Assembly: GCA_018700655.1 (NCBI GenBank)
Contig: JABIUG010000176.1
Location: 1 to 21,158 of the forward strand
Reading direction: 5' to 3'
Length of the DNA: 21,158 nt
Source: Rhodospirillaceae bacterium
GTDB lineage: Bacteria; Pseudomonadota; Alphaproteobacteria; SP197
The notes under the pieces were generated by a model. The model had not been told where the DNA came from, did no database searches, and worked only from the letters and a program-made list of their open reading frames with translations. Below are positions 14,549 through 21,158 of the stretch, piece after piece (positions within the stretch are counted from its first letter, which is position 1; each line of letters begins with the position of its first letter). The position numbers and the translations under genes were made by a program.

Positions 14549-15927
14549 CCAAGGCAGTGAAACAACCGGCATGGCTCAAAGCCGCACTCGAATACATGCC
14601 CCAATGGCTGGAGTACCAGCTCGAGACCTCGCAGCGTCCCGGTTGCGCGTTTGCCGTAACCCATCAAGGCGAAGTCGCGCTTGCGCACTGCCTCGGGTTT
14701 GCCGATCAAACGATCGGTGCGAAGCTCAGACCCAGCCATCGCTTCCGGGCCGCCTCACACTCCAAAAGTTTCACCGCTACCGGGCTGCTCAAGCTGCGCG
14801 AGCAAGGCCGTCTGCGTCTGGATGACCCGGTCGGGAACCATGTCGGCGGCCTGGCAAAGGGGGTTGCCTGCCTGACGCTGGAACAGCTCCTGTCGCACAG
14901 CGCCGGTCTGTCGCGCGACGGTGACGATGCAGGCCAGTGGATTGACCGGCGGCCCTTCCTGGACGAAGCCGACCTGCGCCAGGCGCTCAACGACGGCCTG
15001 ATGATCGAACCCTCGACCCGGTTCAAGTATTCCAATCTCGCCTTTGGTCTGCTCGGCCTGGTGATCGAAGAGATTACGGGCGAGAGCTACACCACCTGGA
15101 TCAGGCGCGAAGTCGTCGAGGCCTCCGGCCTTGCCAGAACCCGCCCGGACACCCCGCTGCCCAAGGGAACACCCCTGGCGTCCGGTCACAGCAGACTCCA
15201 CCCCCTGGGCCAGCGGGTCGCGATCGCAGGCGACAACCCGACCCACGCACTGGCCTCGGCAACCGGCTTTGTTTCGACGCCTTCAGATCTGGCCCGGTTC
15301 TACACCAGCCTCGATCCGTCTTCCCGGGCCAGTGTGCTGTCAGCCGCCAGCCGACGCGACATGGCCCGCGTCCAATGGCGCGATTCCCATGCCGCTGCTC
15401 CTATCTCCTATGGTCTGGGCGTGATGGCCGGCGCCATCGGCGGCTGGAACTGGTTCGGCCATGGCGGCGCCTTCCAGAGTGCCAGCAGCCAGACCATGGC
15501 CCTGCCCGGTCACGATCTCGCTCTCTCTGTGGTCGTCAATGCGGTCGACGGCAACGCCTTCGATCTGGCAGCGGGCCTCGTCCATATCCTGCGTGGTTTT
15601 GCCGAACGCGGCGCGCCAACGGCGCGAACACGTGCCTGGACCGGGCGCTGGTGGAGCCTGTGGGACACGGTCGACCTGCTGCCGGTGGCCGATCATGTCG
15701 TTGTCGCTTCACCGGGCCAGCTCGACCCCTTCGATCATCCAGGTGAAATCGCCGTCACCGGCCGCGACAAGGGCAAACTGCGCCTTGCCGGTGGTTTCGA
15801 CGCACATGGCGAAGAAACACGCCTGATTCGCAGCCCTCGGGGCCGGCTCACCGGCATCCAGATCGGCGGGTCGCGTTACGACACGCGGGCGCAACACCTG
15901 GCCGAACTGCGGCGCCGGCAGGGCTAA
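14545..15927 (+). CDS. Serine hydrolase, class C beta-lactamase fold
   Basis: Penicillin-binding-protein-like hydrolase of 460 residues, likely an esterase or amidase. The catalytic motif SxxK is Ser71-Lys74 (SHSK), the YxN motif is Tyr162-Asn164 (KYSN), and the third box is HGG at 306-308. The phrases LLSHSAGL and GFVSTPSDLARF are typical of this family. There is no signal peptide, so it appears cytoplasmic, unlike true AmpC enzymes. About 140 residues after the HGG box form a beta-rich C-terminal extension. The frame is open upstream to 14269 in an alternative frame of the preceding gene. The ATG at 14545 is preferred because it overlaps the previous stop (ATGA), gives the family length, and begins just before the domain. 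It is the last gene of the operon. Confidence 0.88.
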   Translation: MTKAVKQPAWLKAALEYMPQWLEYQLETSQRPGCAFAVTHQGEVALAHCLGFADQTIGAKLRPSHRFRAASHSKSFTATGLLKLREQGRLRLDDPVGNHVGGLAKGVACLTLEQLLSHSAGLSRDGDDAGQWIDRRPFLDEADLRQALNDGLMIEPSTRFKYSNLAFGLLGLVIEEITGESYTTWIRREVVEASGLARTRPDTPLPKGTPLASGHSRLHPLGQRVAIAGDNPTHALASATGFVSTPSDLARFYTSLDPSSRASVLSAASRRDMARVQWRDSHAAAPISYGLGVMAGAIGGWNWFGHGGAFQSASSQTMALPGHDLALSVVVNAVDGNAFDLAAGLVHILRGFAERGAPTARTRAWTGRWWSLWDTVDLLPVADHVVVASPGQLDPFDHPGEIAVTGRDKGKLRLAGGFDAHGEETRLIRSPRGRLTGIQIGGSRYDTRAQHLAELRRRQG

Positions 15928-15937
15928 CAAGCGTTCC

Positions 15938-16001
15938 TGTGCTGGCCGGCACATCAACATTCGCGCCCATGCTGCAACTTCCCTAAACTTGCACGGCAAG
16001 T
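15938..16001. promoter_or_regulatory. Dyads between hydrolase and lemA genes
   Basis: The 105-bp gap holds a near-palindrome TGTGCTGGCCGGCACA (15938-15953, one mismatched pair in each half) and ACTTGC-N3-GCAAGT (15987-16001). The first could form a terminator stem but has no T-run. The second lies 31 bp before the lemA start and could be an operator. The lemA operon promoter is expected here, but no clear -35/-10 pair is visible. Confidence 0.35.
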
Positions 16002-16032
16002 GTCACAGCAATGGTGTGGAGTAGCAGGCGTC

Positions 16033-16605
16033 ATGGATCTTCCCTGGGCAGGCATCGGTTTTCTGGTTCTTTTGGCCGCGATCGTGTTGTGGGCGATCAA
16101 GATCTACAACCGGCTGGTAAAGCTGCGCCAGCGGGTCGCCGAAGCCTGGAGCGGGATCGATGTGCAGCTCAAGCGCCGCACGAACCTGATCCCCAACCTG
16201 ATCGAGACGGTCAAGGGCTACATGGGCCACGAACGCGAGACCCTTGAAGCGGTCATCGCAATGCGTTCCAGGGCGCAAGGTGCCGGCAACGTCGAGGACC
16301 GGGCCAAGGCTGAAGGCCAGCTTTCAGGCGCCCTGATGAACCTCTTCGCAGTCGCCGAGGATTACCCGGAACTGCGCGCCAACGAATCCTTCGCCACCCT
16401 GCAGAGCGAACTGGCGGATCTGGAGTACGAAATCCAGATGGCGCGGCGCTACTACAACGGCTCGGTGCGCGACCTCAACATCCTGATCGAATCCTTCCCG
16501 AGCGCCCTGATCGCCGGCCGGTTCAAGTTCGCAATGGCGCAATACTTCGAAATCGAAGACCCCGCCGATCGCGCCGTGCCCAAGGTGGATTTCGGCACCG
16601 GTTGA
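16033..16605 (+). CDS. LemA family protein
   Basis: Membrane-anchored coiled-coil protein of 190 residues; the biochemical role of the family is not established. One N-terminal membrane helix (about 7-23) is followed by the LemA helical bundle, with the hallmark phrases LVKLRQRVAEAWSGIDVQLKRR (split over 28-49), TNLIPNLIETVKGY and AVAEDYPELRANESF, and the tail FKFAMAQYFE. The GTG at 16000 would add 11 residues. I choose the ATG at 16033 because GGAG lies upstream and the membrane helix then sits where the family has it. The stop overlaps the next ATG by one base (TGATG). LemA genes next to DUF2207 or TPM-domain genes with Gly-rich tails are a recurring pairing. Confidence 0.93.
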   Translation: MDLPWAGIGFLVLLAAIVLWAIKIYNRLVKLRQRVAEAWSGIDVQLKRRTNLIPNLIETVKGYMGHERETLEAVIAMRSRAQGAGNVEDRAKAEGQLSGALMNLFAVAEDYPELRANESFATLQSELADLEYEIQMARRYYNGSVRDLNILIESFPSALIAGRFKFAMAQYFEIEDPADRAVPKVDFGTG

Positions 16606-18665
16606 TGATGCTTCGTACTGCCGGACAAATCGGGGCGGTCATCATGGCCGTTCTGGTTCTGGCCGTAGCGAGTGCACAGGCACAGGAACGCATCACCCTG
16701 TTTGACAGCCACGTGGTGGTCGAATCAAACAGTGACCTTCTGGTGACCGAAACGATCGAAGTGATTGCCGAAGGCGATCAGATCAAGCGCGGGATATTCC
16801 GTGACTTTCCGGTTGGCTACGGCTCAGATGACGGCTTCGACTATGAGGTGATCTTCGACGTTCAACAGGTTCTTCGTGACGGCACCGAAGAGCCCTGGTT
16901 CACCCAACGTGATGGAAACAGCGTTCAGCTCTTCATCGGCGATCCCCGCATCGTGCTGCCCGATGGTCCGTATCGCTACACCATCGTTTACCGCACTGAT
17001 CTCCAGGTCACCTATTTCAACGATGCCGACGAGCTCGTCTGGAATGTCACAGGCCACGACTGGCAGTTTCCAATCGACGTGGCACGGGTAGAGATCGTTC
17101 TGCCGGAAGGCGCAATACCCGAGACTGCAGATGCCTATGCGGGTTCCCGGTACACCACCAATGGCGCTGCCGAGATTGCTCTGACCGACAGGGGCATGGT
17201 GGCAACCACGACCCTGCCGCTTGAACTACGACAGGGGCTGACGGCCGCGGTTTCCTGGCCCAAGGGTTTTGTCGCTCAACCGGGCCGACTGGAGCTTTGG
17301 TTGCGGCTTCTGGCGGGCGGCTGGGAAAAGAAAACTGGTTTCATCTGGGCCCAGGTCGGCCTCGCCATTCCGCTGATTTACTTCCTTGCGGTCTGGCTGC
17401 TGGTCGGACGCAATCCCAAGCGTGGCACCATCATCGCGCGCTTCGAGCCGCCAGAAGGCATGAGCCCCTCTGAAGCCGGTTATCTCTGGCGTGGCGGTTT
17501 CCACAATCACCATCAGGAGCAGCAAACCCTGGTTGTCACCCTGATCAGCATGGCGACAAGAGGAGTCATCACCTTCCTGGAAATCGGTCAAGGCGACGCC
17601 GAGATCAAGCGTACCGGCGAGGACGAGGAGAGCCTGCAGCCGTCGGAAGCGACTGCGTTGGACCAACTGTTTGCCGGCCATCGAAGCTCGGTCCGGTTGG
17701 GCACGAACAACGACGAGGCGGTCAGACAGGCCGTGCTTACCCTGGTCCATGGCGCCCGCCGCGCCTACCCCGATGCGATGACCCGCTCGAACCGGGGTTA
17801 CTGGTATCTGGGCCTTTTGCTGACAGCCCTTGCCAGCCTGCATGCGGTTTACCAGGAAACCGATGGTTCCGTGGCAATCTGGGCCATGTTCCTGGGATTT
17901 TTCCTTATCGGCGGCGTCACAGCCTGCCTGCGCGTGTTGCAGGCACTCTGGCGAAAAATACGCGCGCTGTTCGGCACCCGCGGCGGCGATGACCTTGCTG
18001 GTCGGGCCGGCTTTGGTTTACTGATCGGCAGCCTGATTGGGATCGGTGGATCAGGATTGCTCCTGCAGGTCCATGTCTCCAATTTCACCCTGATCAGCCA
18101 GATTATCCTGTGGTGCGCTGCCCTTTCGGTGGTCACGGTCATGCCCGCGCTCACCAGAGAGGGGCGCGCCGTGCTGGATCACCTGGAAGGCTACCATCGT
18201 TACCTGAGCGTGGCCGAAGCCAGACGCTTCTCGTTGATGGCAGGGGAACCCGTCATGACCCTGGAGAGATTCGAACAGCACCTGCCTTTTGCCATGGCTC
18301 TGGGTGTGGCAAAGAAATGGAGCACAAAGTTTGCGGCACTGGCCAGCACGATCGCACCGGAAGAAACCTACCGGGCGCAGTGGATTCAGTCTGGCGACAT
18401 CGACCAATCGGACTTCGAAATCCTGCTTGATTTCGAAAACAGGGTCGGCCAGGCCGTGCGGTCTTCGGCACGACCGGCGCTCCGGGCAGCGTCCATCCTG
18501 TCCTCTCGCGCATCGTCTGGCAGTTCCAGCAGCGCTCCGGTGGGCAACAACAAATTTCGGCGCAGCAACGGATCATTCCGTAGCGGTGCATCGCGTGGCG
18601 GAGGCCGTTCCGGCGGTAGTGGCGGCGGAGGGGGCGGCGGAGGTGGTGGCGGAGGTGGCTGGTAA
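16605..18665 (+). CDS. DUF2207 membrane protein, copy 1
   Basis: Envelope protein of 686 residues, function unknown. A signal peptide (about 1-26, ending AQA) precedes a beta-rich DUF2207 domain outside the cytoplasm (27-240; VTETIEVIAEGDQIKRGI is the core phrase, near 47-64). A membrane helix at about 247-268 follows, then a soluble region with VGRNPKRGTIIARFEPPEG, then four hydrophobic segments (near 397-415, 421-443, 465-488 and 495-513) and a cytosolic C-terminal region beginning HLEGYHRYLSVAEA. The last residues are Ser/Arg-rich and end in 13 consecutive Gly plus Trp. I choose the ATG at 16605, which overlaps the lemA stop; the TTG at 16602 and ATG at 16608 are alternatives. The next gene is a paralogue of the same layout. 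Confidence 0.88.
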   Translation: MMLRTAGQIGAVIMAVLVLAVASAQAQERITLFDSHVVVESNSDLLVTETIEVIAEGDQIKRGIFRDFPVGYGSDDGFDYEVIFDVQQVLRDGTEEPWFTQRDGNSVQLFIGDPRIVLPDGPYRYTIVYRTDLQVTYFNDADELVWNVTGHDWQFPIDVARVEIVLPEGAIPETADAYAGSRYTTNGAAEIALTDRGMVATTTLPLELRQGLTAAVSWPKGFVAQPGRLELWLRLLAGGWEKKTGFIWAQVGLAIPLIYFLAVWLLVGRNPKRGTIIARFEPPEGMSPSEAGYLWRGGFHNHHQEQQTLVVTLISMATRGVITFLEIGQGDAEIKRTGEDEESLQPSEATALDQLFAGHRSSVRLGTNNDEAVRQAVLTLVHGARRAYPDAMTRSNRGYWYLGLLLTALASLHAVYQETDGSVAIWAMFLGFFLIGGVTACLRVLQALWRKIRALFGTRGGDDLAGRAGFGLLIGSLIGIGGSGLLLQVHVSNFTLISQIILWCAALSVVTVMPALTREGRAVLDHLEGYHRYLSVAEARRFSLMAGEPVMTLERFEQHLPFAMALGVAKKWSTKFAALASTIAPEETYRAQWIQSGDIDQSDFEILLDFENRVGQAVRSSARPALRAASILSSRASSGSSSSAPVGNNKFRRSNGSFRSGASRGGGRSGGSGGGGGGGGGGGGGW
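18612..18659 (+). repeat. GGN triplet tract encoding poly-Gly
   Basis: The tract encodes Gly-Gly-Ser followed by 13 Gly codons, mixing GGC, GGT, GGA and GGG, and is then closed by TGG and TAA. Codon mixing argues for selection on the peptide rather than simple triplet slippage, though slippage could still change the tract length. Confidence 0.85.
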
Positions 18666-18684
18666 CATGTGGAGAAATCACATC

Positions 18685-20631
18685 ATGACCAAACAACTGA
18701 AACGATGCGGGCGCTGGACGATCACCATCACGCTCGCGCTGATGTTTTCGATCGTTTGGAGCGGCAACTCCACCCACGCCCGCGAACGCATCATCAGCTT
18801 TGATTCCACGGTGGTGATCGAAAGCGACGGCAGCCTGACCGTAACCGAAAGGATCGAGGTTGTTGCCGAAGGCGATCAGATCAAGCGCGGCATCTACCGC
18901 GATTTTCCGACCGTCTATGCAGGCCCCCTGGGTCTGCACCAGCGCGTCGGCTTCGAAGTTGTCTCGATCAAGCGCGACGGCAGGTCCGAACCCTGGTTCA
19001 CCGAGAACCAGGAGAATGGCGTCAGGGTCTACATCGGCGATGCTGATCGTCTGCTGAACACCGGCAGGCATGTCTACGAACTGACCTACCGGACAGATCG
19101 CCAGATCGCATTCTTCGATGACTTCGACGAGCTCAACTGGAACGTCACCGGCAACGGCTGGAACTTCGTGATCGAGCAGGCGACCGGTCGCATCGTGCTG
19201 CCCGAGGGCGCCGAGGCGATCCAGGCAACGGCCTATACCGGCTATTTCGGCAGCGACGACACGGATGCGAGTATCCAGTTGGGAAGCCGGGCCGCTTCTG
19301 CGACCACGACCCGACCCCTGCAATCGGGCGAAGGCCTGACGCTCGCGGTCTCCTGGCCGAAAGGATACGTCTCCCAACCTTCCGCGTTGGCCGGCCTTGC
19401 CAGCGACAACATCGGCGTCCTCATCGTGTTGGGCGGTTTTCTGGGCCTTGCGACCTTCTATGGCATCGCCTGGCACCGGGTCGGGAGAGACCCCCGGAAG
19501 GGAACGATCATTGCCCGGTTCGAAGGCCCAGGAGGACTCTCGCCCGTGGCAACCGGCTATGTCTGGAACGCCGGTTTCAACAGCGCCTTCGGCGACAACG
19601 AAGCCTTTGCCGCGGCCCTGGTGAGCCTGGGAACCAAGGGCCTGATCACGATCGAAGGCGAGCGGGGCAACTTCACCCTCACCCGCAGCGGCGAGGGGAA
19701 CCATCCGCCTTCGCCGGGCGAGCAGATCATCATGGACAACTTCTTTGGTCCCTGGGGTCAATCCAAGACCCTGACCCGGACTTACGATTCCGAGGTAAAG
19801 AGCACCGTGCGGGAACTCATCGACGAAGTGAAACGCGAGTACCGCCAGATCTATCACCGCAACAACCGCGGCGTCTGGCTGCTTGGAATCCTGGTTGCCC
19901 TGATCACGGGCCTGGCCGGGTTGGCGCTGGAGGCCGGTGCCGGGGCGCTGCTGTTCTTCCTGTTCTTTGGCGTGTTCGCCGTGGTTTTCGGGGTCGCGGC
20001 ATGGGCGCTACTGGGTGCCCTGTTGCGAACCGTGCTGAAGGCCCTTCGCGGCAACAGCGCGCTGATTCCAGGCAGTGTGGTCGGCCTTGTGGTCGTCGGA
20101 CTGTTCGCTGCGCCCGCGATCTTCATCACCCTCCAGACCGTGACCCTGGTTTCAGCCCCCATGGTCATGGGCCTGGTCGGCCTGGTCGCGCTGGTCGTCA
20201 GCTTTTCCCACCTGCTCAAGGCGCCCACCGCTGTCGGCCGCGAGGCGCTCGATCACATCGAAGGCTACCGCCTCTACCTTTCCGTCGCCGAGACCGACCG
20301 GCTCGACATGATGGCGGGTGAACCCGACATGACCCCCGATCTGTTCGAACATCACCTGGCCTATGCGATGGCGCTTGGTGTGGCCGAAGCCTGGGAGGAA
20401 AAGTTCGAGGCCCTCGCACCCGACGAAGTCAAAGCCGGCTACCACCCGCGCTGGCGGCGCGACACCGAAGGCCACAGCAGCTACCGCGGCATGACCTCTT
20501 CGATCGGCGGCGCGCTATCCAGCACCGTCTCTTCAGCAGCCAAAGCACCCAGCAGCAGCAGTTCCTCGTCATCGGGCGGCGGAGGCTCGTCGGGCGGTGG
20601 CGGTGGTGGAGGCGGCGGTGGCGGCTGGTAA
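18685..20631 (+). CDS. DUF2207 membrane protein, copy 2
   Basis: A 648-residue paralogue of the preceding gene, clearly from tandem duplication. Shared phrases include VAEGDQIKRGI(F/Y)RDFP, EPWFT, YRTD, DEL.WNVTG, IVLPEGA, VSWPKG, VGR(N/D)P(K/R)KGTIIARFE and (L/I)EGY(H/R).YLSVAE. A signal peptide (about 1-36, ending THA) precedes the DUF2207 domain; a membrane helix lies near 242-262 and further hydrophobic blocks near 397-425, 430-450 and 470-510. The C-terminus has eight Ser, GGGGSS, then 11 Gly and Trp. The ATG at 18685 has GGAGA nine bases upstream; the ATG at 18667 is possible. The open frame upstream to 18289 only overlaps copy 1 and is not coding. The membrane blocks diverge more than the extracytoplasmic domain and the LEGY region, suggesting the copies work side by side, perhaps as a heteromer (inference). 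Confidence 0.88.
   Translation: MTKQLKRCGRWTITITLALMFSIVWSGNSTHARERIISFDSTVVIESDGSLTVTERIEVVAEGDQIKRGIYRDFPTVYAGPLGLHQRVGFEVVSIKRDGRSEPWFTENQENGVRVYIGDADRLLNTGRHVYELTYRTDRQIAFFDDFDELNWNVTGNGWNFVIEQATGRIVLPEGAEAIQATAYTGYFGSDDTDASIQLGSRAASATTTRPLQSGEGLTLAVSWPKGYVSQPSALAGLASDNIGVLIVLGGFLGLATFYGIAWHRVGRDPRKGTIIARFEGPGGLSPVATGYVWNAGFNSAFGDNEAFAAALVSLGTKGLITIEGERGNFTLTRSGEGNHPPSPGEQIIMDNFFGPWGQSKTLTRTYDSEVKSTVRELIDEVKREYRQIYHRNNRGVWLLGILVALITGLAGLALEAGAGALLFFLFFGVFAVVFGVAAWALLGALLRTVLKALRGNSALIPGSVVGLVVVGLFAAPAIFITLQTVTLVSAPMVMGLVGLVALVVSFSHLLKAPTAVGREALDHIEGYRLYLSVAETDRLDMMAGEPDMTPDLFEHHLAYAMALGVAEAWEEKFEALAPDEVKAGYHPRWRRDTEGHSSYRGMTSSIGGALSSTVSSAAKAPSSSSSSSSGGGGSSGGGGGGGGGGGW
20593..20625 (+). 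repeat. GGN triplet tract encoding poly-Gly
   Basis: Eleven consecutive Gly codons in mixed codon use precede TGG and TAA. The tract follows a Ser run in AGC/TCG/TCA codons. It parallels the tract at the end of copy 1, so both paralogues keep the same tail although flanking sequence differs. Confidence 0.85.
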
Positions 20632-20653
20632 CGCAAGAAGCTGGCGACGAAGG

Positions 20654-21158
20654 ATGACCGTCTTTGTTCTTGCCTCACTTCCGTTTCTGCTTGGCGCCGC
20701 CGTGCTGTTCGCGATGAGCAACCGGGCCTCAGGGTGGGACGCAATGAACCTGGGCATCTATGCCGGGGTCGCGCTGCTTGGCTGGGCCGCTCTGGTCATC
20801 GGTTTTCTGATCTGGCTGGTGATCCGCGACGGACTGGTCGCGAGCAACATTCTTCCCCTCGCCATTCTGGGATCCCTGGTATGCGCTGCACTCTGGTGGG
20901 GTGGCTCGTGGTGGCTTCAGGAGAATGCCTGCAGCCGCGATGCTGCATTCTATGACGCCATTGCGGCGGCACCGCTCGAGCAGCGCGCAGCCATGGTCGA
21001 AGACGCGCGCAACAATCCGGCAGAAATCACCCGCTGTGGCCGGGACTCGCTCGTCTATCATTTCGGGCGCGACCTGTTCGATTCCCTGGCGGTGGGCTCG
21101 ACCGCCGAACATGAGCGGCTGGCAACCTGGGCACTGCTGCTCGAACATGGCCTGCCTG
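20654..21158 (+). CDS. Membrane protein with possible ankyrin-like region, 3' truncated
   Basis: The frame from the ATG at 20654 has no stop to the window edge, giving 168 residues. Three hydrophobic helices are visible (about 4-21, 34-57 and 64-83), followed by a soluble part with C93 and C128 (NACSRDAAFY and ITRCGRDS). The final visible stretch, EHERLATWALLLEHGLP, resembles an ankyrin-repeat helix pair (the LL.HG pattern), so ankyrin repeats may continue beyond the window; one partial repeat is not enough to claim it. The gene is 22 bp after DUF2207 copy 2 and likely belongs to the lemA operon. The ribosome-binding site is poor (AAGAAG 14 bp upstream), so the start is uncertain; internal ATG codons at 20714 and 20744 are alternatives. 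It does not match a family I know. Confidence 0.7.
   Translation, partial: MTVFVLASLPFLLGAAVLFAMSNRASGWDAMNLGIYAGVALLGWAALVIGFLIWLVIRDGLVASNILPLAILGSLVCAALWWGGSWWLQENACSRDAAFYDAIAAAPLEQRAAMVEDARNNPAEITRCGRDSLVYHFGRDLFDSLAVGSTAEHERLATWALLLEHGLP

Noticed and set aside
13412..14572. Antisense frame of 386 codons over the PanE-like gene
   Set aside because: It overlaps two genes with intact catalytic motifs and coupled starts, and its product resembles nothing.
18289..18684. Upstream extension of DUF2207 copy 2 through the 3' end of copy 1
   Set aside because: The extension lies out of frame over conserved copy 1 sequence. A ribosome-binding site and signal peptide support the start at 18685.
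18253..19857. Long antisense open frame (534 codons) under the two DUF2207 genes
   Set aside because: The sense strand carries two well-supported paralogous proteins in frame. The antisense product is low in complexity, has no recognisable domain and is explained by high GC with few stop codons.

Overview
The window is GC-rich, densely coded chromosomal DNA from an alphaproteobacterium. The clearest pointer is a GcrA-type cell-cycle regulator, a class-specific protein. The cysteine-free L31 ribosomal protein and the AGAGC...GCTCT-ended intergenic palindromes fit this. A Rhodospirillales-like or marine relative is my guess; I cannot fix the genus. No rRNA, tRNA, CRISPR array, transposase or phage gene was seen.

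Layout. (1) Positions 1-270: 3' end of rpmE and its terminator. (2) 273-2803, minus strand: an acetylpolyamine amidohydrolase-like HDAC-fold enzyme downstream of a polytopic membrane protein of unknown function. (3) 3137-4776, plus: a beta-keto acid cleavage enzyme (BKACE, DUF849) overlapping a short-chain dehydrogenase. (4) 4819-7451, minus: a VanB-type flavin/[2Fe-2S] reductase and an unassigned 502-residue helical, His-rich protein. (5) 7576-9749, plus: a LysR regulator divergent from the 502-residue gene and joined to an iron-sulfur RNA m5U methyltransferase. (6) 9792-9930: two large inverted-repeat elements. (7) 9955-11838: greA (plus), then an EamA-type transporter and gcrA (minus). (8) 12039-15927, plus: an operon of acyl-CoA synthetase, ketopantoate reductase-family enzyme and class C beta-lactamase-fold hydrolase, both junctions being 4-bp ATGA overlaps. 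(9) 16033-21158, plus: lemA, two tandem DUF2207 paralogues ending in poly-Gly-Trp, and a three-TM protein cut by the window edge.

How the genes work together. BKACE plus SDR suggests oxidation of a beta-hydroxy acid followed by acetyl-CoA-dependent cleavage; BKACE looks close to the dehydrocarnitine-cleaving type. The nearby reductase has no oxygenase partner in the window. The LysR gene probably controls the divergent 502-residue gene through an AT-rich TTGATA-repeat island. The lemA-DUF2207-DUF2207-membrane protein set looks like one envelope-associated operon and is the best candidate for an undescribed system, together with the reductase/502-residue pair.

Limits: families are called from motifs read by eye, with no searches run. 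Starts were chosen from ribosome-binding sites, overlaps and family lengths.
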